Below are positions 48,240-58,927 of a stretch of DNA of 64,000 bases, piece after piece. The notes beneath the pieces are model-generated. The model searched no databases. It saw nothing but the letters and a program-made list of their open reading frames with translations, and had not been told where the DNA came from. Position 1 is the first letter of the stretch, and each line of letters begins with the position of its first letter. The DNA comes from Coptis chinensis (lineage: Eukaryota > Streptophyta > Magnoliopsida > Ranunculales > Ranunculaceae), in assembly GCA_015680905.1 (NCBI GenBank), contig CM027377.1:33566501-33630500 (forward strand), given 5' to 3'. Both the position numbers and the translations under genes were made by a program.

Positions 48240-49440
48240 GGATAAAAAAAATGGCGTGTCTGTTTGGACTTTGTCCCAAACGGCATGGCCACACCGTTTG
48301 GCCTTAGTACCAAACGGTGTGGCCATGCCGTTTGGGACAAGTCCAAAATCTGCACTCTATTTTTTAAGTTCAAAGTCAAAACGATTTTTTGCAAGAAAGT
48401 TTGGACTTTGTCCCAAGCGGCATGGCCACCGTTTGTCCTTAGTACCAAGCGGTTGTTTTGCCATGCCGTTTGGGGACAAAGTCCAAACGGACTTTGTCCC
48501 CAATGTCCACACCGGGGCAGGACAAAAAGTCCAAACGGACACACCATTTTTGCAAGTTCAAAGTCAAGCGGCATGGCCACACCGTTTGTCCTTAGTACCA
48601 AGCGGTGTGGCCATGCGTTTGAGACTAAACTTGCAAAAAAGTGGCCATGCGTTTAGGACAAACTTGCAAAAAAACCATTGTTTGGGACTTTGTCCCCAAA
48701 GCGGCATTTTTAATTTTGGAGTCCGTTTGGACTTTTGTCCCAAACGGCATGGCCAAACCGTTTGGTACTAAGGACAAAACGGTGTGGCCATGCCGTTTGG
48801 GACAAAGTCCAAACGGTTTGGACTTTTTTGCAACATTCAAAGCCATGCCGTTTGGGACAAAGTCCAAACAGACAAACCATTTTTTTTTTTGCAAGTTCAA
48901 AGTCAAAGTCAGCGGCATGGCCACACCGTTTGGACTTTGTCCCAAACGGCATGGCCACACCGTTTGTCCTTAGTACCAAACGGTGTGGCCATGCCGTTTG
49001 GGACAAAGTCCAAACGGTGTGGCCATGCCGTTTGGACAAAGTCCAAACAGACACGCCTTTTTTTTTTGCAAGTTCAAAGTCAAGCGGCGCCCGCGGCCCG
49101 TTTGTCCTTAGTCTCAAGCGGCATGGCCACACCGTTTGGTACTAAGGACAAGCGGTGTGGCCATGCCGCTGGACTTTGAACTTGCAAAAAATGGTATCTG
49201 TTTGGACTTTGTCCCCAACGGCATGGCCAACCGTTTGGACTTTGTCCAAAACGGCTGGCCACACCGTTTGGAACTAAAGGCCAAGCGGTGTTTTGCCATG
49301 CCGTTTTGGACAAAGTCCAAGCGGTGCAGCCATGCCGTTTGGGACAAAGTCCAAACGAACCGCCATTTTTTCTTATGCAAAGTTCGAAGTCCAAAGCGGA
49401 AACCGCCATACCGCCATGCCGTTTTCTAATGCAAGTTCGG
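48240..49440. repeat. 34-bp palindromic tandem array in both orientations
   Basis: The unit is about 34 bp and combines two palindromes, GGACAAAGTCC and CCAAACGG-(10 bases)-CCGTTTGG with the core TGGCCA. Units occur in both orientations, switching several times, and are separated in places by TTTTTTTTGCAAGTTCAAAG. Since the unit has almost no stop codon in any frame, ORFs of 60-225 codons exist on both strands (such as 48094-48771); they are by-products of the repeat. Its G+C content is far above that of the surroundings. It lies between the 3' ends of two convergent genes of the MULE. Confidence 0.9.
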
Positions 49441-50033
49441 TCCAAATGCGGACCACGACGCCATGGCCTTAAAGTTCAATTGCTAGATTACTACATTCTT
49501 TGTAAGCATTTCAACCGATCAAGCAATGTATACTAAATAAGCCTGGAGTGAATATACTAAATAAGCACGGGTGAGAATGCCAAGCTTTCCGGATCATAAT
49601 TTCAAGATGGTGACTGTTATTATGCTATCAAGGTCTTACTCTTTATTCCTTGCCAATCTTATTAATGAATTCATCACATGAACAAGGTTGATAATGCCCC
49701 GAAATCCACTATACATCAGCTGTCACTCTGTCGGTTTAATCACCCGTTGTGGGCAGAAAGCATATATGGAAACATACATCCACGTAGAAATAATTCAGTT
49801 ATAAGACCATCGGGCCCATGCGGGATTACAAAAGCGAAAGGAAGAATTGTACTTCCATTATTTCAAAGTAAAACATATGAGTCCACAAAACTGAAGTAAA
49901 AGGCGGATTATCATATTTTTACATATTGATCAAGAACATAAAACCATATGGAGGTATCGAAGTTACAAATGTCTTAACCACTTTTCTTTGGTAATTTACA
50001 CGAAAGATAATCTTTGACAAAACCGAAAATAAC
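49441..50033. other. Spacer between the palindromic array and the PMD gene 3' end
   Basis: No gene recognised. A short + strand ORF (49678-49899) has no family match. The segment probably holds the 3' untranslated region of the - strand gene. Confidence 0.4.
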
Positions 50034-53000
50034 AGACTTACCCGCGACCTCTATCACCTGACCTTTTCCCTACCGACTACGGCTTTCATCATCATATTAT
50101 TATCACCGTCGAGAGCACCCCGATGCAGTGCGGCGATCGCCATCAATTTCATCACCGTCCTCCATTTAGAGCTACAAAACAAAGATAACATAAAATTCAA
50201 ATTTCAAATGCAAAATCATGATTTCTAAGATTTTCATATATATGCCATTGTCAAAAATATCAAACTCATAGTTTGGGAAATTACTCTAGCTCATGAGAAT
50301 TGGCGGTTTCACATTGAGTAGACTAACTACATACTCTAGACCCCTAGCTAAATACATTAAGTAATTGTATTTGCATCATGAGAAACACCAAGCATTACAT
50401 GACCTAATCAAGACTTAACACTATCATATTTAAGTGTATTGTGTATGACAATCTATGCAATCCTATGCTCAACATTTTCAAGAGCAAAAATGAAGCAATT
50501 GGCGGATACTAGGGAAGTGACTATATGGACACCTACATATAGGACAATGAGACTCTCCCATTCCACTCATTGCCCAGATGGACACACCAAAACAAGATAT
50601 ATGGCCACAAGCTGCAATCCTATGCTCAACACACCAAAAACAAGATATATGGCCACTAAACCCTAAACCCTAAACTAACCAAACTCAACATACCTAAATC
50701 CTATGCTCCTTCCGCGATATCGTGTTGATGAACTTGCACCGGTCAAATTGTATGCCTCCATGAACTCGTTAAATTGCATCCTCACGGAATCGCCAGTCCC
50801 ACCCAATTCTGCGGGCCTTGATTGAGCAAGCGAGAAATTTCATCGACGACGGGTCTTTGTCAAAATTAAAACACAAAACTACATTAGTATATACATTTAC
50901 ATTTATAAAATACCAAAACAAAACAAAACAAAACAAAATTAACGTTGTAAGATATTAACTCACCAGATTATGATATGGAAGACTCGTAGGGAGTAGTGAC
51001 TAAGATGATCGGGGTTTATCATTCTCATATGACTATTATTTTAATTACCAACTCATGTATCTACTAACACACTCCCATGGATAAGGCGGAATGGGTCCGC
51101 GTTGTTCAAGTTGAATCAAGTGATTACGCGATTACTCCGATGGGAAGACCTTGATATTAAATTTTACATCATACCCGCGTCCGAAGTAGTTCAGCGTCGA
51201 GCTCTTTGGTTTTGGGGGATCTCGAGGGTACAAACCATATGACCCAATGACCCTAAACCACCAACCAACATTGCTTTCGACATTATCAAGAAAGCATAAA
51301 ATCCCTCGAAAAATGCTATTTCATCCACCGGCCGTGTAGCTCGGACTTCAACATAGGGATACCATTCAACTGTCAAATAGCATATGATCGAGGAAATTAA
51401 TCATTAATCACATACTAATAATATTAATTAATAAATAAAACTATTTACATACAAAAATACTTACATCGGTACAAGTCATATTATCAATGGTGGCTCGGGT
51501 ATACTTCAATCATTTTGTTGTGCTAGCATAAAAGATCCGAAAGGCGAGTACCTATTAGCCGCGGGACATGCTCAAATGATAGTCCTCATTTGGGTATGGC
51601 CCTAACACTGGAAGTACTCATAAATCCATGCCTACATTAATATAGACACCGAAGTTAATATTGTAATAGATAGATAAAATTGACATTGAAAAGAAAAACA
51701 AAAACTAATACGTAGGAGAGTGAAATAGCACGAAACACCCTTCACCTTGGCACTTGTGGCAGTCCCAAGACCCACAATACAAGTAAGCCCGCCAAGTCGC
51801 ACCCCACGCGTAGTCTCGATCTCGGCAAATTTCAAAAGCGATCTCGGATAACAAACGGAATCTGCCGGTTCGGGCGATGTCGATAAAAGGCGGTACATCC
51901 AAAGAAAAAATAACGGATAAGCTCTCACAAAGAAATGCACCTCTTTTTGGGTTGGCGCCTTCTTCACAACAACCCCATTTTCATCACGTAAATCTTCATC
52001 TCTTACCTTCCCGAAAGAACTGCTTCATCAAGAAATCCATCCTAACTTTGGAAGTGAACTTATTGGATTTCATCTCCGCGATCTATCTTATCCATGGGTA
52101 TGCCAAGATTTTTGTGGAGAAGTCTTTTTGTCTGTTCAAGGTCAAATCGGTGTCCCCGATCACCTGCTTTGCCTCGATTTAACTCCTAAGAGTTGGGAAA
52201 CATCATCCAACGTGATTGTCATCTCGCCCACGGCATATGAAGCGTGTTGGTCTCACGGATGCCACCTCTCCACAAACGCGAGACCAACCACGGGATCGAT
52301 GCTGTATACACCTAAGACCCGAGCACATAAGCGGTCCTTTGAAGCTCCACGTGAAAAGTAGAGCGGTCGAACACTCTCCTCGATATCCCATTGTACCAAC
52401 TTGTTGAGGTGCCCATGGCGCTTCACACCCTCGCTCCGCCTAAAACAACAAAAAACTTAGTATTAATGTATGCACAAGTTTAAGTAATACAAAATTTAAA
52501 TACTAATAGACACTATATGATAATATTACCTGCCCTCCCAAACATCGCGAGCTACGTTACCTTTGCATAGTCATACAATAGATGTGACACCGCGAGGGCC
52601 ACCTCCATAAACACCTCTCGGAACTCCAAGTCATTGTTGGACTTTCTCACAATATTCACTGGAGGTGCAGTCACGAGGGAACTTCGGGGACTTCCTCGTC
52701 ATCATCCTCCTCCTCCTCCTCATCCTCCTCGTCCTCCTCCTCCTCCTCCGTCATCAACACCCCCTTCGCGTCATCTTCTTCATCATCACCTACAGCTACA
52801 CTCTTCCCACGATCCATATTTACATCATCTACATCTACATCTTCATCTTCATCTAAATCTAAATCTAAATCTACATCTACATCTACATCTAAATCTACAT
52901 CACTCATAATTGTTTGTTTTCTTCTCTTTTGATTTCCTAACTCTACACCACTTACTACATTCTTGGGATCATCCGCTTTCCGATCCCTCTCTGATTTGAT

Positions 53001-53138
53001 GCGAGGTAGTTGTTGCCCTCTTTCTCTTTTTTCTCGGGCTCCTCATGACCGAACTACTACTCCCCCCACCTAACAACTTCTTAGCACCGTGAAAACACTT
53101 TTGCTGCATTCTTCACATTCATTCTTTGTTCGAGGCAT
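50034..53138 (-). pseudogene. Plant-mobile-domain (PMD) gene of the MULE
   Basis: The start is the ATG at 53138 (MPRTKNECEEC). Exon 1 runs to about 52600 with two in-frame stops and an extremely acidic stretch (52907-52671: Asp-Val/Asp-Leu repeats, then Glu/Asp runs). The PMD core follows after an intron: DIEESVRPLYFSRGASKDRL, SIDPVVGLAFVERW and GEMTITLDDVSQLLGV (52390-52160), the last being the PMD signature. LLSEIAFEICRDRDYAWGA (51850) and VEWYPYVEVRATRPVDE (51370-51320) continue it. A donor TAG|GTATG at 50694/50693 and an acceptor TTGTAG at 50172 suggest a last exon to about 50034. PMD proteins occur in plant transposons and in the host proteins MAIN/MAIL1. The role in MULEs is unknown. 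Confidence 0.72.
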
Positions 53139-53429
53139 TGCTACAAAATAAATAGGAGTTAAAAATAAGACATTCAACTAATTCAAGCATGCGAAATCGA
53201 CTAGGAAAACTTTGCGAGAACGACTCATGTAAAACTTTAAAGCCGCCATGGAGATAATGAACATCGAAAAAAGAAGCACATTTGTAAAACGAAAATAGTC
53301 GACGCGGCATAAGAGAAAGACAATATAAGACATGTGTGATTCGGAAAACTAGCAAGTCAGGTAACCTCTTTTAGTTTGTACGCGTGTGAGTTGAAATTTT
53401 ACAACATCTAAACTTAAAAGAATTTCTTA

Positions 53430-55740
53430 GGCCATAAGCTTTTATTAAGGGGTGGGACTTTTTCAAAGCCTTTAAAGCTTTGTGGAATACTGCTGCTAGC
53501 AATCAAGGTATGTCATCAAGCATCAATAAACCAACTTTGAAAGCCTGCGGCGAGTTCAGTTATTTATTTGAAAGCCTGCCTAATCACTTGAGATGCTGGG
53601 GGTGCCCTTAGAATAGAATTCTAAACCAGCGTGGCGCTTTTGATCAATAGGAAGAGGATCACTCCGCCATGGTGAACGTAACTCTTGGCAACTTCCATCT
53701 GCCGTAGCAAAACGCCTGGCTTAAGCCCGACCTTTAGGAAGGCCTATATGAATGAGGCTAAATGCAGGAGCTTACTCTCTCTCTTTCTTTATGGTTTAGA
53801 GAGTCTTGCGCATACTATATCTTTTATACTTATTTTCGCATTTCCTATTGTGAGTAGTGATTCATTTCCTGCAATATAGTTAAGCTCCTTCCCTTGTTAG
53901 AGTTGGAGGCTGCGAGCTCGGCCTAAGTCTGTAAGCTCTCGAAACTAAGTCGCGTTCTCTCTACCCCTAAGGGCGTTTAAGCTCTATCGACCTAAAGAAG
54001 TTAGTGCTTTAGAGAGTTATGAGAAAACTTCTCATCTCAAGACCTATAAGTATAAGCATAGTTCTCCATTCTCCATTAGTTAGTAGCTTAGTTTTATCTT
54101 AAGCTCTCAAGAGCTTTCTACGTCTGCTTAGCCCCTTCCCTTTTACCACCTGCTCAACTAGGGAAGCGTCCCGGCATGGGTTACATACAGATCGGTCGAT
54201 TATATAAGATATAAGATCCCCTGCATCAGTTCACAGTCACGCTTCACGACGAAAAGAGTGATTGTGGGGTCATCCTTTAAGCTGAAAAGTTTACCCAGCC
54301 CTTCTCCGGGCTTTTAAGATTTTGAAGTCATCGTGGATGGCACGAGTTGAGGAGTAGAATAGGGTAGGCGTTGAAGGCTCTCTTTAGTAAAATCCCTTTT
54401 TTGTGAAATAATAGGTTCTCCCCTATTTACTTTTATCGGGCAAGCTACTACTTTCTCGTTTCACTCCTCTTTATACACGAAAGCAAGAGAAATTGAGTCT
54501 ATAAAGAATCGAGAGCTTGATGACCTAAAACCGGGGAGCTTCTTTCCCTAACCAAAAGAAGATCGAGGTATCTGACTTAGCATCAACGGGAAGAACGACA
54601 CAAGATAACCTAACAGGTTTAACGTTTAACAGTCTGCCTTGCTTGAATAGGACTCATAATAACAACAAAAAGCTTACTCCAACTAAACACAAGAATGACA
54701 AAGCCAAAGCCTGTTCGCTCACTTTACTCGGTCTGACGGCTAAACCTTGCTTTAAGACAACTCACAGAAGCACAACTAAAAAAGAATGTGCCTGAAGGCA
54801 CTCTTTCGGATATTGCACTTTTGAACACATATATCCTTATATGTATATATAACGGTAAAAGTGCCTCTAAGGATAAAGTCTATCGGAATCCCTAAACCGA
54901 TAGAGCTTAGACAAATTATGCTTGTTTAGATCACGGTAGCTTCTGAGCAAAAGCGTAGCCTTGAGTCATTAGGTAACTAGCCCACGTCAACAACATGACC
55001 AACCTGGAAACCGACTTCTCCTTTTTTCAATAAATAAATAAGAAAAACAACAACGAGGTTGGAGAGACCTATCGAAAGAGCACTTTCTCACTTATTTAGT
55101 TAGAGAAGTCTTGGAATAAGCCTCAACCGAGTAAATAACGGCAGCGGTGGAAGGCAAGGAGCGAGATGTAATCTCTTTCCCTTGCTTTCGAAGGGGAGTG
55201 AAGTGAGAGGAGACAAACAAACCATTTTTATTCCAGCCGAAAGACTAGTAAAAGGAAGGATCCAGAATGTCATATATCTCGGGGAGCTAGATCGGTTCCC
55301 GATAAACAAGTAAGAATTGCCTCAACCAAAATTGATGGAATTGGACCTAAAAAGCCATTCAGGTTAGTTATCGATTAGGTATCGATTAGGAACATCAAGA
55401 TAAAAGAGTTAACTAAGTATCAGATCGATCAAATGGAACAAATGATAGGTCAAGATCATGTTGTTCATTGGGAATTGAAGAGGGGAGAACGAGCAGACAT
55501 CGAACGATTCATTTCTATTTCTCGTTATCGTGGAATTCGTCATCAAGATGGATCGCCCTTACGTGGTCAACGAACTCATACTAATGCACCTCAGGTTTCA
55601 CTATCGAGCTATCAAAAGAAAAAGTAGATCATACTCTTAGACATTACGCTCCTCCCTCTAGATAGAGGAGGGACCTCGCTTCACTCCCCTTAGAGAACTG
55701 CAAGCTAGATAGAGAAGTGAAGTTTGTGCTTGTATTTATT
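53430..55740. other. Mitochondrial-type DNA (NUMT) inside the MULE
   Basis: The base composition and style change abruptly: little TA-richness, CTTCACTCCCCTT- and GAGGGACCTCGC-type motifs usual in plant mitochondrial spacers, and normal CAG/CTG frequency. The firm anchor is the rps13 remnant at 55267-55627. Upstream sequence (from about 53430) encodes nothing I recognise and would be mitochondrial intergenic DNA. Borders are estimated from the change of style, so their position may be off by 100-200 bases. Confidence 0.6.
55267..55627 (+). pseudogene. rps13: Mitochondrial ribosomal protein S13 remnant
   Basis: S13 binds the head of the small ribosomal subunit. From ATG 55267 the N-terminus agrees with plant mitochondrial S13 only if one extra G in the run at about 55281-55286 is ignored; then VRIASTKIDGIGPKK is readable. 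A second frame problem lies near 55365-55395, where TATCGATTAGG is duplicated. From 55394 the frame is open through IKIKELTKYQIDQMEQMIGQ, VHWELKRGERADIERFISIS and GIRHQDGSPLRGQRTHTNA. After this the usual Arg-rich C-terminus is replaced by PQVSLSSYQKKK and a stop at 55625-55627. It is a pseudogene here; the altered tail could already have existed in the mitochondrial source. Confidence 0.88.
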
Positions 55741-56306
55741 TCCTATTACACCATTCTAAATGGTGTCACAAAGAGCTTGTCTAACTTCACTTCTCTGATT
55801 ATCAACTGATTTATCCTTCCTGAGTTTGGTGAATGCAAAACTTCGATATCATTTGATGTGGATCTTCTACGGAACGTATCTATATATATCTGCTATACTT
55901 GCGAAAATATAAATTTTGTTATACTCGAAATCTTGTGAAACTTGTGTTAGATGGATGACCACTAGCTAGGTTCAGCTTTATTTTGGTTTTCATGCATTCT
56001 TAACTTCATTTTAAGAATGGGTGATATCAACGAAATGGGTGATATCAACGAGGAAAGTACAAAATGGGTGTCTAGAATTCAAAAGAATTGAATCAAACAT
56101 AACATTATATATATATAAAAAAAGATAGAAAGATAGAGCAGGTTACGAAACGAGCTATATATTTATTTTGAATCAAGCAAAAGCGATTACTCGGTCGATA
56201 TGGCCTCAAATAAAAATCTAGTGATATCAACGGAGAGACAATAAGTTCATAACTTCATTGTTTGATTTAATGATTTATTTATTTTGAACTTGGATAAACA
56301 TAACAT
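55741..56306. other. Segment between the mitochondrial DNA and the right TIR
   Basis: AT-rich, with the phrase GGGTGATATCAACGA repeated at about 56020 and 56037. There is no coding region. It may be the original MULE interior adjoining the TIR. Confidence 0.4.
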
Positions 56307-57106
56307 TGATGTCTATGTCTCCATTTCTATAAATCGAAAAAAATTAAAAATATAAATAACTTAAAACGAGAAAAATAACAATGTACATAAACGATTGTAA
56401 ATAACTTAAACATCGAAACTCGACAGAGTTCAAAACTCACGACGAGTTAACCAAATATGCTACTTCACGAACTCGTCGAGTTCAAAACTCTGACAAATTC
56501 AAAACTCGACAGAATTTAGAACTCGACCGAACTCGACAGAGTTCAAAACTCTGACGAAATTCAAAACTCGGCGGCGAATTTAGAACTCGACGAAATTGAA
56601 ACTCGACCAATTTAGAACTTCGGCGGAATTCACGAACTCGGCGACTTCACCGAACTTCGACGAGAATTTAGAACTCGACGAAATTCACGAACTTCGGCCG
56701 AGTTCAAAACTCGACGAAATTCGAACTCGACGAATTTAGAACTCGATAGACTTCAAAACTCGGCAAATTCACCGAACTTTCGACGGAGTTCAAAACTCGG
56801 CAATTCAAAACTCGACAAATTCACCGAACTCGATGGAATTTAGAACTCGGCGAGTTCAAAAACTCGACGAATTCAAAACTCGACAGAGTTCACGAACTTC
56901 GACCACCGAATTCACGACAAAATTTAGAACTCGACGAATTCAAAACTTCGACAGAGTTCACGAACTCGGCGAAATTTAGAACTCGACAGAATTCAAAACT
57001 CGGCGAAATTCACCGAACTCGACGAGAATTTAGAACTCGACAATTCACGAACTCGGCGAGTTCAAAACTCGACAATTCACCGAACTCGGCGAGTTCATCA
57101 AATATG
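56307..57106 (-). repeat. Right TIR of the MULE
   Basis: Inverted, shorter partner of the left TIR. The unique inner part is 56307-56414, and the array 56415-57106 has units GAGTTCAAAACTCTGACA and GAATTTAGAACTCGACA. As in the left arm, full-length joints (ACTCTGACAGAGTTC type) are mixed with shortened ones (AACTCGAC). It ends near CATCAAATATGCTAACACC, equivalent to the GTAGCATATTCGGT segment of the left arm. Confidence 0.85.
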
Positions 57107-58055
57107 CTAACACCTAATTAAACACATTTAGCTCCTTGAACTACTAAGCATAAGAGTAGCTGCACAGTTGCAGCAGTTAAAACGACTCTAAAGCTAATAC
57201 AAATATGGGTGGTGTGGTGTCGAGTATTCAAGGATATTGGATAGGTTAGTTGTTGCTTCTAGTCATATTGCATTTGGATCTTCCAAATAATACGATGTAA
57301 ACAAAATGCTTTCGAATCCAATATTTCTATCAGTTATTAGTTGTTGCTTCTAGTCATGTGACATAGATGCAAGTTAAATCACATCCACTTCATAAGTAAA
57401 TTTACATTCTTAAAACAAAAAAGAATATTACTGGTTTAATTTTATTACGAATAAGGTTCAGTTTAATATAAGTTAAAGATATATGAAATGCTATCGAGGA
57501 AAAGGAAGTATCGATTACCAACCTTTTGATTTCAACGCGGAGCGCTTGAGCCACCAAATATACCAAAATAACAAAAATAACCTTTTAGAACCTAACAACA
57601 TAAACGGAAAACAGATCTAAATTAGATGTGGTGAATTAGACCAGTAAGTTCACATACCGCAGCAAAAGAAGAGATGGAAATCAAATCTGACAAAGCAATA
57701 TATGGTTGTTTTGTAGATCGCTCTCAGATTAGTCGATCCCTCTCTTTTTTTGGTTAGATCGGTCTCTTTTTTTGGTTAGATCGGTCTCTTGGTCTTAATT
57801 TTTGGTTAGATCGGTTTTGAATTTCGGTTTTTTTTTTTGTTAGATCGGTTTGAACTCTTTGGTGAAGATCGGTTTTTTTTTTTTTTTTTTAAGATCGGTT
57901 TTTTTTTTTTTTTAGAAGATGATGAAATATCGAAATATCGGTAAATATCGAGAAATTGGGTGAATTAGATCAAGAAGATCTAGAGGGCTCGATCGGACGG
58001 CTCAAATGAAGAGTGAGATAAGGGTGGCACTCTAAGAGTGGCACCCTAGACAAAA

Positions 58056-58133
<78 letters not shown>

Positions 58134-58369
58134 CGAGGGGTCAAGTGAATAGTAAATGTGTGTGTGGACGTGGGGGCATTTTGGTCATTTTATATTTTTT
58201 TTTATTTTTTTTAACTTTTGAAAAGTAAAATAGTAATTTAATGTTTATAAGCTTTTAAAAAAGTCTATGGATTCCACATGGGTACCACGTTACACAGTAG
58301 CTATATATATATAAAAAGCATTGCCATATATCAAAACTTATAGAGAAATAGGAACGAGTCTCTGTCCAA
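57107..58369. other. Unassigned stretch right of the MULE
   Basis: No coding region recognised. It holds repeated GGTTAGATCGGT(C/T) units separated by T runs (57750-57910), the near-palindrome AGGGTGGCACTCTAAGAGTGG (58021 onward, closing with CACCCT) and a TA microsatellite. The hairpin may be the end of a small, non-autonomous element, but no partner end was found. Confidence 0.4.
58060..58128. repeat. (TA)n microsatellite, about 69 bp
   Basis: An uninterrupted alternating TA run ending in an A tract. Confidence 0.97.
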
Positions 58370-58374
58370 AGATA

Positions 58375-58927
58375 CACTTTGGAAGATGTCGATATCCAAA
58401 TGGTGATTAGTCCACCCAACTAGTTGATGTCCATCCCCATTCCATTTGAAAGTCTACTTATCCAATGAAACCCATGAATTCAAAAAACTTAAGGTGGTTC
58501 ATTACATACTTATATAAAGCTGCTAATGACCAAGAGCTTCCTGCATCACTAAAGGCATTGACTACACTTGCACAGTCCCCTTCAAACAAATACTTTGTCC
58601 TCCTTAATCTACTAGCCAGCAACACTGCCACCTATCTGCTACCACCATCTTAGCTTCCTCAGGTCCTTGTGCCTTAAACCTTCGAACTGTTGATACCACA
58701 AGCCGTCCTTCTTTATCCCATGCCAGACATCCAACTCCTGCCCACCCTGTGTCCTTATGATAAGAGGCATCAAATCTTATTAGTACACAATTGGGTGGTA
58801 TGATAGGGAACAAATGATCTAAAGAATTAGAGCGAGAAGGGTTAGGAGGAGTAGGTTGCTGTGAAGACTCTCTGAATACTTGAATGCATTTGTCTGTGTC
58901 CATGCTGCATTTCCTGAGCAAGCTTCC
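58375..58927 (-). pseudogene. RNase H-like domain of the LINE
   Basis: PNCVLIRFDASYHKDTGWAG gives the first Asp of an RNase H fold (about 58770). GCLAWDKEGRLVV, then PEEAKMVVADRW (the Glu/Ala helix) follow, and after a frame change near 58615 come FEGDCASVVNAFSD (Asp position) and SLAALYKYVMNHLKFFE. The type is the RVT_3-like RNase H found in plant LINE-related proteins. The frame change and the LTR insertion inactivate it. Confidence 0.72.

Larger units (their letters stand above)
43187..57106 (+). mobile_element. Large FAR1-type Mutator-like element (MULE) with repeat-built TIRs
   Basis: The ends are inverted copies: 44712-44825 matches the reverse complement of 56307-56414 (TTTATAGAAATGGAGAC against GTCTCCATTTCTATAAA). 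Outside both lies the same palindromic minisatellite in opposite orientation. Inside are a FAR1/MULE transposase gene on the + strand, a convergent plant-mobile-domain gene on the - strand, a 34-bp palindromic array between them, and mitochondrial-type DNA. At about 13.9 kb it is very long for a MULE. The outermost TIR bases and the expected 9-10 bp target duplication could not be found, so the outer borders are approximate. Confidence 0.78.

Noticed and set aside
48094..49445. Overlapping ORFs of 60-225 codons on both strands, with a repeated 'Pro-Asn-Gly-Met-Ala' style peptide
   Set aside because: The 34-bp unit has almost no stop in any frame, so all frames are open. The peptides are translations of the repeat, not genes.
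50657..50673. CCCTAAACCCTAAAC, a telomere-like repeat
   Set aside because: It is only about two units long, within an intron-like part of the PMD gene. That is too short to mean a former telomere.
53685..53879. 64-codon ORF in the mitochondrial segment as a gene
   Set aside because: It does not resemble any mitochondrial protein I know, and the surrounding sequence is mitochondrial spacer in style.
43187..57106. Exact MULE termini and a 9-10 bp target duplication
   Set aside because: I compared about 100 bases at both outer borders and found no matching direct repeat, so no exact ends are claimed.
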